Source of the DNA: Dissophora ornata | Taxonomy: Eukaryota > Mortierellomycota > Mortierellomycetes > Mortierellales > Mortierellaceae | Assembly: GCA_025201705.1 (NCBI GenBank) | Contig: MU616593.1 | Span: 27,677-91,676, forward strand | Direction of reading: 5' to 3' | DNA length: 64,000 nucleotides | Shown here: positions 1 to 11,402 of the stretch, one piece after another | How positions within the stretch are numbered: the first letter of the stretch is position 1 | Layout: each line of letters opens with the position of its first letter | Made by a program: the position numbers and the translations under genes | The notes under the pieces: generated by a model | What the model saw: only the letters and a program-made list of their open reading frames with translations | Told to the model about the DNA's origin: nothing | Database searches by the model: none

Positions 1-2832
1 CCTCATATCCTCGTTCAAACTGTTAGCACGCATGTTCCATCCAGCCTCTTTTTCTCGAAATGCCTCTTCCTCCAATCGCAACTTTTGGATCATGGCCAGC
101 TCAGCCTGGAACAGTCGACGTACTTCCTCCAGGCGATCGTGCTGAGAGATAATATTCTGAATCTCGCCCGCAATTTGCTCCTGTGCAGCCTCTACCTCCT
201 GCATCGCCTGTTGAACACTGGACTCTTGCCGGTCGAGATTCAGTGTCTTGCGCTGCACTTCTGCCATGCGACGCTCCAAATCACGTTTCTCGTTTGAGAC
301 CTCCTTGGCCTTGCCGTCAAACTGCTGGGAGATCGTGGCGATCTTTTGCTGCACTACGACAATGCTACGGCCAAGCTCCCTGTCCTGACTATTCAGCTGC
401 TCGAGCTTTTCCGTCAATTCTTGTATTTCAGCCTGTTAAACATCGCAGCGTAGACGTCGATTAGACCGAGGGCACAGCAGAAAACTTTCCTGCTCACAAG
501 AGTCGCTTTTGCAGCGATTGCGCACACTTACCCGCGTGGTGTTACGTTTCTCCACCAGGCCATCCAATTCATCCTGTTCAGTCTTTGTCTCTTCCTCCAT
601 TCGTTCGAGCAACTCGGATTCATCCTTTCTTAAGAAATCTTGCCCTAGTGCAACATCGCTCTTCTCCTTCTCAATGTCCTCCCTCTCACTCTGAATCCTC
701 TCCATCTCGCTTTCCCGGACGCTTTTCATCTCGATCTGGTAATCGTCTTTTTCTTTCTCCCTCGTCAGACGCATCTGTTCCATTTCCTGCATCACCGCCT
801 GCTGCATCTCTGAGATCGACCTGCCCAGCTCATCCTGCCGTTTCTTGCACTTCCAAAGTGCCTCGTCCGTCTCACCGTAGATGCCCTCTAGTTTCTGAAT
901 TCTGTCTTGAACAATGTGGATAGTCGTCGCTGCTGAATCCGCCTCATCAAATTGCTCTGATATCGCTGCCTCTTCCTGCTTTTGTTCATTCATGTTTCGA
1001 CGGCTATAGAGCGAAAGCAGTTCTTTGCATAATTCGATCTTGTGGGTTGAAAGCTGGGTCTGCTTCTGGATCAAATTCTGGAATTCTGACTCAAGTGCAG
1101 AGAGCGACCGTGCAGCTGTGTTTTGACTAGAGACTCGCTGGCGTCTAAACGAGGAATGCTGGGAGGTTGAAGATAAGGAGGAAGTAGGTCGATGCTCTGA
1201 CGCTAGCCCATGGGTCGATCGATGGACTCGAGGGCCAGCACTGTGGCTTTTACTGCTCTTTTGTTTCGTCCGATCACGCTTCTTCTCCAGAAAAATATCC
1301 GTAGCTCTAATATCTTTTCCGGAAGACGCTAGGCCATTCCCAGGTCTTAAAAGCCCACTACGCAGTAAAGATGGCGATGCTGCGCGTGACGACGGTGCAG
1401 ATGTCTGTTGTCGGCTCTGCCACTGTGGATGCTCCTCATCGGCCACAAAGTCCAAAAGACTGCTCTGAGAGGCAGCCAAAGAGCTACTCTGTGATCCATG
1501 GACTCTATCTGCATTGAAAACTGTGGAAGACAGGGCTGGGATCATGATGGAGTTTTTAAGAGAGGTCAAACCAGACACAATACCCATCCCCGGGCCCGAA
1601 AGCGCCCTCAGGCCAAACGTCGACGGCTTTGGTCCCGAGTTCTCTGTCATTTTTAAAGCTGGTTGCCCAGGAAGTGCCTCCGTCGCCAAGGTCGGTTGAC
1701 TGGCAGGGGTTTCAAAGAGGGAAGTGGTAGAGAGTGATCCCAGCGTTTCACTCACGGGTGATGCGTCCCTAATTTCGGACGGAATGTCGGGATACTGCTG
1801 CTGTTGATTGGAGGAATCATCTATCAGAGTTGGTTCGGGAGTTATCTTTTGGCCTTTTGGACCCCATCTCTTCTTTTTTGGCTCAGACGGCGTGGGTATA
1901 TTGGTGTCACTGTTGATGCTGGGAGGCCCTTCCTTTAATGTCGGTAGCTGTTGCAAGTCAGATAAACCTGACGGTACTGCAAAGGCTACGTAAGTAAGAG
2001 AAGAAAGAGAAAAAGTCATCGGCGCGAAAAAGGACAAAAAGCTGTCAGTTGTAAGTAGAATGTGATGTTTGCTGTAGTCCTTGCTCTGATATTCTTGTGT
2101 CTGGCGCTTTTTTTTTTTTTTTTTTTTTTTTTTACCTCCGTCAGAGATTGCATCCATGCTGAACCGCTGGCTGGAGCTCAAATTTCCGTGAGGTGCGAAC
2201 GAATGGCTAGGCTCCCAGGATAAGGGAGGGGAGGCATCCTCGATGATCATACTCGATCCTAGTCGCGATTTGACAGTCAGGCCCTCATTTCCTCTTTCTC
2301 CGTCCGCATCGTTAGTACTTGGGTCACTGTCGTCATTGCCCCACAACTTGGACATGTTGCTTATGAACATCGGAGATACTCCGTGGTCTCGATGATATCC
2401 TAGTTTATGGCAAATGGGTCAATAACCAATCGGACGGGGGTTTTTTTACGATCATTGCAAATTGGTGGCGCTGAAATGCTTCATGACCTTACCGTGGGTG
2501 GGTGATCCAGGGACAGAGGCCTGTCTCCGCGGCGAGACAGATTGCTTTGGCGAGGCATAAAGAGAATGAACCATACTCTTGTTCCCTTGCCTGCGATTGG
2601 ATTTGATGTTGCTGCTGGCGCTGCTGCTGATATCATGGCTGAGGAGAGAGCTGCCCTTGTGCTCGTCTCGGCTTCCTTCTCGGACGTTGGACAGCAGCCC
2701 CGTGTGCTCTTTACTGCCGTCGTCCTCGTGGTCGTCCAGGTATCTGGAGTTGGAGGAAGAGGGGGAGGAAAGCGGGTTGAAGGAGTTACTCATGCTGGCA
2801 ATGTCGTCTGGGTCGTGGTCATTCAATGCCAT
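1..2832 (-). CDS. Coiled-coil protein, 5' part only (runs off left edge)
   Basis: Four exons are visible: 2493-2832, 2136-2399, 532-1976 and 1-432. All junctions are GT-AG and keep frame, giving at least 827 residues with no stop reached. The start is MALNDHDPDD at 2832. The first 450 or so residues are Ser/Pro/Gln-rich and look disordered. From roughly residue 480 onward the chain is charged and heptad-like (many Glu, Lys, Gln, Leu), a long coiled coil that continues to the window edge. The second Met, beginning MSKLWGND at about 2355, lies inside exon 2 and is not the start, because exon 1 splices into it in frame. The intron at 1977-2135 carries a 26-nt poly-T tract (plus strand) close to its donor. 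I do not recognise the family; a cytoskeletal or scaffold role is only a guess from the coiled coil. Confidence 0.75.
2108..2133. repeat. Poly-T tract, 26 nt, in intron
   Basis: An uninterrupted T run on the plus strand (A run in the sense of the gene) starts directly after the donor dinucleotide of the second intron of the coiled-coil gene. Read without splicing it would encode a poly-lysine run, which is an artefact. Confidence 0.9.
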
Positions 2833-3354
2833 TCGTTCGTTGTCGCTGCATTCAAGTGAGATGTTGATGCCATTACAAGCAACTCACAAAGGTGAGTGTG
2901 AACTTCGTCACTCCTGCGCACATGCCTCCATGTCACATGACCCTAAGAAAACCACCGACCCCATCGCGTCCGCAAGCATGGAATGAAGCCCGAAGAGGAC
3001 GGACTAAGGGAGCGATTACATTCAGCGAGCTGATAAAGACACACCGGGGCGTTATACGACAGATCATGCGTGTCTAGAAGGGGTTGAGAGCGAGACATGT
3101 GCAGCCTTGTAATATTCCGCAATACAAATAAAAAAAAGTGCTGATTGAGAACAGTTGTAGGCATGGGAATCGAAAAAAATGTTATATTTGTTGACGAGTT
3201 TTAAGTAACGGGCGAGGGAACTTGGTCCTGGCCTTGCACAAGGCAAACTGCTTGTGCTTCCTATTGATACAGATATTTTTGACTTTTTTTGCTTTCGAAA
3301 AGAGTATGATACAGCAATGACATTGAAAAAAAAAAAAAAAGGTCCGGGCCGTCA
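2833..3354. other. Intergenic, 5' of coiled-coil gene and 3' of ankyrin gene
   Basis: This holds the upstream region of the coiled-coil gene and the 3' flank of the ankyrin gene. Short A runs are present (for example 3326-3340). I see no convincing gene or RNA. Confidence 0.6.
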
Positions 3355-6278
3355 TTAGGCCGCAACGCGTTCCGGGCCAGTCGAGCGACGTGGCCAGATC
3401 CCAGACAGGCGGTTCATCATCCCCACGCGCGACCGCGTCGCGCCAGCCTCCTTGCTAATCAAGCCTAGAGCTGTCGCCTCTCTATCAATCTTGGTGAGCT
3501 CATCAACACTCAAACCGCCGCTACCAATGCCACGGCCAAGAGATCCCATTGATCCAGCAGAGCCATCCTTGCCATGAAAGCTTTCCTCCTGGGTGTCCTT
3601 CCCGGCGCCATTCGACCAGAATCGTGAGAACCGCCCTGAAATCGTTGCGCTGCCTGAAAACGAGGTACGATGCTTGCCACCCTTTGTTCTCTGGCGTGGC
3701 GGCGGCTCTTGGAATGAAGAAACCGATATTGAGGACATCAGTCCAGTCGAGCGGGAGAAGAACGACGTCTCATCCTGGCTAGCCCTGCCGCCAAAAGGTT
3801 CATGCATGCTGTGGCGTCTGTGCCACCCGTCGTCCTCTTCCTCTTCAGCCTCGGCCATGTCCTGCCCGTGTGAGGAGGCAAACATACGCAGATCAAACGA
3901 CTGCCAGACTCGAGATTCTGAAGCAGATGACACCCTGCGCATGGCACCACTGATTGTTGAGGGTGACGGTTGGGAGAATGACTCTACCATGGAACTCGAT
4001 TCAACCTGGAACTTTTCCTCAGACTCCTCAACAGGCGCCATATCCAAATGTGTTCGACTGTCGTTACCAGCCAATGTCATGGGATTGACCAGTGTGGAGT
4101 AGGACGAGGGCCCCGAAACGAGCGTCTCCGGATTGGATGCGTCCGAGTCCCGCCTGGCCTTGCGGTCGGGGTGTCGCATAGGTCTTGTCTGGTCGAGCGA
4201 TACGCGTCGCTGATGGGCGGTCCCCACTTGCGACGGAGAGAGATGTCCTGTCGTAGTCGTGTCTACAGATCGTCGCCTAATGTCGCTGGGGATTGGCTCC
4301 TGCATGTTTAGTGCCATGATTGCTGACATTCTTCGACTGAAGTCGCCACTGCCCCTTGGACTCGTGAAGGGGTCTCTATCTCTGCTGTCTCTGAGCTCTG
4401 CAACGGGAGCAGTGATTTGGAGGCCTCTTTGCATTGAAGCGTGCTCGTTGAGAATGCTAGCAACCTCAGGGTGGTTTCGCGCAGTGGCAACAGAATACGG
4501 TGTGGAGCCATACTATAAGAGATCAGATGTCGCATTTGATTAGCTTTAGTTTCTTGAAAAGGTAGTGATAATCTCACGCGCATGTCGGGCAATATGCTTG
4601 CCTTATCTGCCGAGTCAGCGATAGCACCGTGTCGCAGTAGAATTTCGACGACTGACAGACAGCCATTCGCGGCGGCAAAGTGCAGGGGCGTTGATCCGGT
4701 AGTTCCTACTGTTTGACTGGACGCATAGAAAGAGAGAAGCACGGGTTAGTGAAAGATAACTTTGATAAGAGGGATGGCCCGCGATGTGCACATGATTCCA
4801 TGCTCTTTGCTTTCTCCTCCGCCGCCCTCATGGCGCAGTACAGGCAGAGAACGACAAAGCATTTCTCCATGGCAGAAAAGGATGTGGCCAAACTTTGAGA
4901 GCGCATACAGTAAACAGAAAAAAAAATGTTCAGCGCGCATGGGCCAAGTCGTGGTGGGAGATGGGAGATGGGAGATGGAGATGGGGGTCGTGCTGATAAA
5001 TATGTCAATGCAGATGTAAAGTCAATAATATCACCCAAAACTAGACTTACGCGCCAATGACCCTTTCGCCACTGTACTTTCGCGGCAGCCGCCGGGAATT
5101 GACGTCCGCACCACGCTCGATCAGGAAGAGGACTACGGCCACATTCGCATTGCTACAGCAGGCGGCATGGATAGGAAGAACGCCATTGACGACCGAGTCG
5201 ATCGGCTGACCATTATCGAGCGCAAACTTGACAAGTCCTGTACATTTCACACAGAGAGGGTAGAGGTTGAGGATATGTCGTCAGTCACCTGTGCAGTTAG
5301 TCATTATGCAGTTTTCAAAGCATCTGTGAAGGCATTGCAGTAAGGATATGCTGAACGCGAATGCGCAAAAGACTAAAAAGGGGTAAGTCAGAGAACAATC
5401 TAAGTTGGTAAAGAAAAGGGTTGGCATGGAGCAGAAGCGGGGGAAGGGGAAGATCGAGAATCAACGAGATGACAACAATGTTGGTATGAAAAGAACAGGG
5501 TCCATTATTGTTGATTGCGTTGATTCCCTGTGGGGATGAGAGTAAACTGGGATATTCATGCTGATCCCATGTCGTTCTTTATGATCTAGAGCTGGTTTGC
5601 TCCTCCACAGAAACACAACCACTCTTTGTGGTTCCTCAGAAGCGAGGGGGACAGGGGAGAGTGAGGCTCGTAGCGAAGGTCCGATGGTGGAAACTTGATG
5701 CAGGGGCTGAATACTCGCTACTGAATCGCATAGCTATGCATACCAAGGCCTAGCCAAGGCCTAGCCAAGCACGCTTGAGGTGGGGAGATCGAGGGAAGAG
5801 AGGGGGGAATGTATGCAAGGCCTGCATGGATTGTTGGCATAAAGAGGCGCTGCACAGAAGTAATTTTTTTATGGTTTCCCGTTCCTGCAACGACTGAGCA
5901 ACAAACATAACAATGACCGAAAGGGGTGGGCAAAGATTGACTGGCAAAAGGGAGATAAAGAGGGAAGGCGTGGGGTGACATTCAGCGCTTACCAAGGTTG
6001 CCAGAGGCAGCTCCAGAGTGTAGTCCAAGGTTCTGAAAGGACTTTTTGTTGGCAGAGGTTGTGGAGGGCCTTGCTGTGGGGGTATTGTTGGCCGAAACTG
6101 TGATAACGGACAGGGCCGTACTTGCGAGTTGGGGAGCTGGGTCAGTGAGCTGGGAAGGAAAGGGTGCAGATGTGGGGGAGTATGAGGGAGACGGTGGGGG
6201 AAGTAGGTTGGAGGTTGGACTGGATGATGGGGAAGAGAATCCAGGGCGGAGCTGGAGCATGGCTCGCAAGGGTGCCAT
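3355..6278 (-). CDS. Ankyrin-repeat protein with Ser/Arg-rich tail
   Basis: Exons 5993-6278, 5051-5237, 4578-4716 and 3355-4512 join in frame to 589 residues. The start MAPLRAMLQ was chosen because it is the first Met before the conserved exon and lacks the poly-hydrophobic upstream reading. Residues about 88-235 form ankyrin repeats: the signatures NLGLVKFALDNG, LPIHAACC, GADVNSRR, GSTPLHFAAANG and VVEILLRHGA are each split by introns yet read through perfectly once spliced. The N-terminus (1-85) is Pro/Ser/Thr-rich. The tail (240-589) is Ser/Arg-rich with RRXS-type sites and an acidic stretch, probably disordered and phosphorylated. Ankyrin repeats mediate protein binding; the partner is unknown. 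Intron 1 is unusually long for this window (755 nt). Intron 2 is 334 nt and intron 3 is 65 nt. Confidence 0.85.
4960..4987. repeat. GGGAGAT tandem repeat in ankyrin-gene intron
   Basis: About four imperfect copies of gggagat/ggagat lie in the second intron of the ankyrin gene. Confidence 0.7.
5743..5768. repeat. Short direct repeat in ankyrin-gene intron 1
   Basis: The unit ccaaggcctag occurs twice back to back, 13 nt apart, inside the 755-nt first intron. Confidence 0.7.
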
Positions 6279-7521
6279 GGTTAGTGGATGTATGTGTGGT
6301 AGGGCAGAGAGTAGAAGAGACGAATGGGATAGTTTAGAGCGATGAAGGCGCAAGATAAGCGAGGCGAGCGAGCGAGGAAGGTTGAGTGAGGAGATTTTGA
6401 GGAGAAAGAAGAAGAGGAGTGAAGACCTAGGAACGCACGGAGGAGGAAAAATAAAGGAAAGGGAGACGGAGAGAAGGGAGATGGAGAGACGATGCATGTG
6501 TCACTGTTGCTACCGACTGTGTTGTTTCGATGGTCTATGCTGTTTGATGTTCGCGATGCTATTTTTGACAAGTCGCCTTTTCGAGATCCTCCGCGCGCTG
6601 CTGTGGTGTTTGCACAAACACGACGGAAACAGGCGTCTTCTGCGACACATGCGCACATGTGAGCCTTGCGGTACAGTTCTGCTGGTCTTTCTGTCGACTC
6701 GGCGTTGTCGGCTGTGGCGATGACCTGGCATGTTGCACGACCGTCATACTCGTCATACTCGCATACTCGTCTTGGCGCGCCTTTTCAGCCACACTCACAC
6801 TAACACGACGCGTCTGCGCAAAAAATAGAATAGTCCGCATCATGGACACTGCTGTCGCCCCTCCACACGATTGCCTCTCTGTCTCGCCCTCTCGCCCTCT
6901 CCACCTCTCTGCCGCCGGGGAATAGCCCTTTGGAGTTGATTTTGTATCGACAAGCAGCTCGACATGTGAGCTTGCCTCTTTTGTGGTCCCTCTTTCTTCC
7001 CGCTTCTCCCAGTGCGACTCTCTTAATTGTCTGCATGATGCACATTTCCATCCCACACTGTCTGTCGAGACTCCAAAGACATTGTCCACAAACAGACATG
7101 TCCCAGCACACCCACCGACCCTCGTGCCCACGGGTGAGCCCAATGCATTCCCCTACCGCACACCGGCCTACTGAGATGCACCCGAGGACTTGGACGTGCT
7201 CTAGACACTCAAGTCGACGCAACACCGCCTAGGTGTATTAGGTGTATATATGTGCGAGTATGTTGACGGCGGGTCCGCCCTCGGAGCATAATTATCCTAC
7301 TTACGCACACTCCATGCAGGTTTCGTCATCAACGTTTGGCTCCCACAAGTGTCCAACCGATCGAGAGGCTGTGAGCAATATAGAGGTTAAATTACATGTT
7401 CCCAAGCGATCAGCACGAGTTGGTGTTCATTCATTCCTTTGTTCAATCCCTTTGTCCATCAGTACATCCTCATCCACACCACCGCCACCACCACCACACG
7501 CCATACTACAACGCAAATACC
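6279..7521. promoter_or_regulatory. Divergent intergenic region, ankyrin gene / hydrolase gene
   Basis: This 1.24-kb region separates two divergently transcribed genes and must carry both promoters and 5' UTRs. It contains CT-rich and CA/CCA-rich stretches (for example about 7470-7500, just before the hydrolase start). Several 60-190 residue ORFs overlap one another on both strands here. None resembles a protein family, and I treat them as chance. Confidence 0.6.
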
Positions 7522-9113
7522 ATGGCAGCTACGGTCTCACTTCTCTCCGCCGCAGTCGTAGCCTCGGTGGTGCTTGGCACCTTTGGCACAAAAAAGGCCT
7601 ACAAGTCCGTCACAGCCCAGCGAGGGGTAACCCTGCCCAGTCTCAGGGCGGTCACGCCCCAGACGACGGCAAGTAGTGCCTACCCTGAGGACTATTATCC
7701 TGGTAAGACTTGAACACATGCGGATAGGGAGTGAGGAACCTGATGTGAATCCAGCAGCTCACTCGTTCATTTAATTTGTCTTGGTGTCTTGTTTTGTGTG
7801 TACCACAGGCGGCAATTATGCCGAGCTGTCGTTTGGAGAGACACATTACTTCCTGTTCGGGCCGGAGGATGGCAAAAAGGTACCGATCGACATCCGTCTT
7901 GAGAAACAAAGGCCTTCCGCTCTGGATCAGCCCAAGATGGCGCACCCATCTAAATTTGATATTTTGTCTGGTCTTAGGTCGTGTTTGTCCATGGTCTCTC
8001 ATCGCCAACGTCAATCTACAATACAGTCGCTCGTGATATGGCCAACAAAGGCTGTCGCGTCCTCCTCTATGGTATGTGTATGGCATGTGTATGGGATGTA
8101 TATGGAAGCCATCTACAAGCGCTCGAAAAGGAAATAGCTTTGGATCGATGTCTCATCTCCGACTCTTCTACCGAAAAAAAGACCTCTACTCGCGCGGTTA
8201 CTCGGTCGGGCCAGCAGTGGACCACGACCCTCTGCTCTACGTTACTCAGCTGCACGAGCTGCTCAATCACGTTGGATGGAGAAGGTGCAATTTTGTGGGC
8301 CTGTCACTCGTAAGTACAGAATAACCCCACACTTCATTGAGAGCGGAGCTGTGTGTCCCCTTACTAATACTAATTCTGTTCATAGGGTGGAGGCATCGTC
8401 GCGTGCTATTCAGATCGATTCCCTGAAGCTGTGGAGTCGCTGACTTTTATCAGTCCCGGCGGACTCTTGCTTGTACGTAGTACTTTCTTTCATGCTTGTT
8501 CGTCCTTCATTTTCTTACTGCTAAAAGAGCTGAACTCATCTTGCTACCATGGCCACGTTAGCCCTCGGACATCCCATGGGTCGGCAAGATCTTCTCGATG
8601 CCATTTAGCGAAGAAATCTTCTCCCACAAGGCCATCAAGAACTACTTCTCGACAAAGAATATCGAGTCGATGAAGAGCGAGTTCAAGGATGAAAAGGATA
8701 TCCCGGCCTGCATCGACGAGGCAACCAAGATCCTGGCATTGCAGTTCAAGCACCATGCCGGTTATGCTCGTGGACTCATGTCAACCCTGAAAAAGTTTCC
8801 CTTGAAGGAGTTGAGGCCAGAGTATGCGTCGTCCCAGAATCGGTCATATCCTGTGCAAGTGATCTGGGTAAGCGGAGAAAGAAGGATGCGGTTGCTGCAG
8901 TTGGTGCACGCTTTGCTGCATTCTGCTAACACACGTAGCATTGATTATGAACCACAGGGTACAAAGGACACAGTCGTGCCGGGCACGACGGTCGAGACAC
9001 TTCAGCAGCTGGTCCCCCGGATCAAGGTTACCAAGGTCGTGGGTGCGACGCATAGCATTGTCATGACGCACCCGGACGCCATTATTGAGAAGCTCGAGGG
9101 CTTTATCTGTTGA
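7522..9113 (+). CDS. Alpha/beta hydrolase with N-terminal membrane anchor
   Basis: Seven exons (7522-7702, 7809-7879, 7978-8071, 8182-8309, 8386-8472, 8562-8867, 8958-9113) give 340 residues, all in phase. Residues about 5-20 are a hydrophobic segment, likely a signal anchor. The fold signatures are clear: the oxyanion strand VVFVHGL (85-91), the nucleophile elbow GLSLGG with Ser157, the acid in GTKDTVVPG (Asp293) and the base in GATHSIV (His321). A lid-type insertion sits between about residues 185 and 270. The family includes monoglyceride lipase-like and ABHD esterases; substrate cannot be assigned. The gene is followed after 124 nt by the TMEM33-family gene on the same strand. Confidence 0.92.
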
Positions 9114-9237
9114 TTTTATTTGTACACATGTAGACCTGTAGGAGAAAATTATGTTATAAATACCTCTTTTCTTTTTTTATTGTTCATCATTCTTTCCTTT
9201 GAAAAAACAAAAAAGTCATCCCGGCAATCCCATCCTC

Positions 9238-11138
9238 ATGCCCGCTGCTCCGTCTACACTCAGTTCGCGTCTCCAGACCCTTGTCAAGGTAAAACATACT
9301 AGAGGGTTTCGCGCAGTGAATCCAAGGAGAGATCAGTCAGAATTACTCCACATCACGCACTCCCCCCGCCATCAACAGCGCGACTATTCCCTAGCACTCT
9401 TCTGACAGGATCACGCGGATGCCATGGAGGCAGCATCGGTCGCTTCTGCTCAATCTGCGCTTCCAGGTTTCCTCATGGTTACAAGCGAGCCTTGAGGATG
9501 GCAAACGTTATATCCGCAGGCGTGGATCACGGTTTGATTACGTTGGGCACCAATGCTACAACGGCTGAGAGCCTCTCATGGGAATGGAGCAACTGGACAA
9601 CGCATTAATCAACAAGGATGTCCCTGCAGGATTGTCCTGTTGGGGGTGTTGGGCCATGTTCATCTTTGCGCACTGCGCCAATGTTGCCTTGGTGTTTCTC
9701 TTGGACCAATCCATTGAATCGACCAATCCATCGAATCGACCCACTGTTCGCTCCCCATTCTTCTGACTGATCACCGTAATCTCTTTTATGCCCCATTCCT
9801 TGTTCTCGCCGCACGTATAGGGCCCTCAATTCGTGTGGTGGTTGGGCCATGTCACCCTGCTGATCTGCGCGGGATTCTACATGCCTTACTGGTTGACGTT
9901 CAACTACAAGGCCGGTTCACATTGGTATGCGCGCGCCTTTCTCGGCGCCATCGTCAGCTATGGCGTCGTGGTCTACAAGTCATTCCCTGTAAGTTCCCTA
10001 GTACATGTGTGCGTCCTATCCTTTTCAGAGTCAACAAATACAGATTGCGCCGGCCATGGATCCAGCCGGCGAGGGGCAGGACTGGGATCGTCTCCAGCAG
10101 GAGGGATGAGTAGATCGCAGTTGCCCTATTCCCGATTTCGTATCGGGGCGCGATCGGAAACGGGCGATCGGCCTCAGCCCCGCAGCCTGCGGTCGTGTAC
10201 TCCATTTGTCCTATGAAAGAGGAGCATCTTCTCGCCCCAATCATTGGCATGTGCCCTCTCTGACAATCCCCATTCTTCCTCATGTCTCAACTCTTTCTTT
10301 CCACGATCGACCGTTACACCCGTTACACGCAATCTGGATTGATTAGGAAATCAAATTCGAGGCCCAGTTCCTGCAGAGTTTCTTGGTCGAGGAGAACGTG
10401 CAGTACTTCTTGATGGCCATCTTTTGGTGGAGATCCACCCCTATGCTCGGTAAGGACGGCAGGTTCAAAACGCGATGACTCAATTGCCTGTCGTGCTCAG
10501 CTTCAACTCAACTGTCGTCTACAATTTCCCACGGTCCCGCGTAGCTCCATTGCTCCCGTACGCCATTTTCGCCTTCTTTAATGCGCTCAACTACATGAGG
10601 TCCAACCTCCTCCCAGTCATCTTCCCTACACCCGCCGCTGGTACGGCTGATGCCAAGGCCTCCCACGCTTCCAACATTTCACGCAAGATTCAGGTCTGGA
10701 CTGAGAAGAACCATTCCAACGCCATGGCCCTGGTCGCCTATATCGAAGTCGTTGGAGTCATGGGCTCGTTGATCCTTGGAGCCATCACGCAAGTTGACCT
10801 TGATCTGTCTCTCTTGTGCATGCGACATGTTGGTGAATTCTCAAAGCATCGACTAATGCGCCTTTTTGACATTTTTTTTTTTTTTTTTTTTTTTGAACAG
10901 GTTCCAATCGTCGTTCTTCTCTCCTATTGTGTACGCCAACTTCCTGCGCTTCCGTTACTTCTTCTCGGTCCACACCCGCGCTGCATTCTCAGTCATCCGT
11001 GCTCGCACAGATGCCCTGGTGGTCGGCAACCCCAAGGTTCCTCCCAAGGCCGTTCAGGCCTACGAGATTTTGCGCGGCGCCATCATTCGTTTCGGCATGG
11101 CTGCTGTTCAACAGCCCACTGCTGATCATGCCCAATAG
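9238..11138 (+). CDS. TTS1: TMEM33/Pom33-family ER and nuclear-pore membrane protein
   Basis: Exons 9238-9288, 9821-9988, 10347-10449, 10545-10788 and 10901-11138 give 267 residues, the usual family length. The family signature is strong: RLQTLVK joined to GPQFVWWLGHV, then EENVQYFLMAIFWW, PLLPYAIFAFFNALNY and, at the C-end, FLRFRYFFSVHTRAAF. Three or more membrane segments are evident. Pom33/Tts1/TMEM33 proteins shape tubular ER and support nuclear pore distribution. The fourth intron uses a GC donor (GCAAGT at 10789): this is forced, because only the junction ATCAC to G-TTC keeps the conserved GAIT-FQSSFFSPIVY reading. The first intron is 533 nt and could hide a small alternative exon near 9409-9465, but direct joining fits the family better. 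Confidence 0.92.
10872..10894 (+). repeat. Poly-T tract beside 3' splice site
   Basis: A 23-nt T run ends six bases before the exon, in the GC-AG intron of the TMEM33-family gene. It is an extreme polypyrimidine tract. Confidence 0.9.
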
Positions 11139-11402
11139 GGATAGGCTGCCCCTCCCCCCCTCTCTATCTATTGTTTCGTCATAAAATATGTACTGGGCTC
11201 TCGACAGGATAAACAGAAAAGAATAATCATAAAATATTTGTTTTTGCTTTTATTTCTGGAATGGTGGGATTGGCTATGCTAAATGTATATGAATTGTGTG
11301 TAAGTGGTGTAGGCGGATGTTGATCGATAATTATGGTGGATTATGGTGGTATTCCCTCTGGCCTCTTTTCCTCCCTCTCTGTTTCTATTCCCCTCTCTCT
11401 CC

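Noticed and set aside
2136..2370. Separate gene starting at MFISNMSKLWGND (2370)
   Set aside because: The upstream exon 2493-2832 splices into this frame with consensus GTAAGG and AG sites, making one gene.
6281..7225. Overlapping minus-strand ORFs of up to 194 residues between two divergent genes
   Set aside because: They overlap equally long ORFs in other frames, have biased composition, show no motif, and fall in the shared promoter region.
9409..9465. Possible extra exon of the TMEM33-family gene
   Set aside because: It needs a weak GTTTCC donor and would insert about 19 unconserved residues between two segments that align directly in the family.
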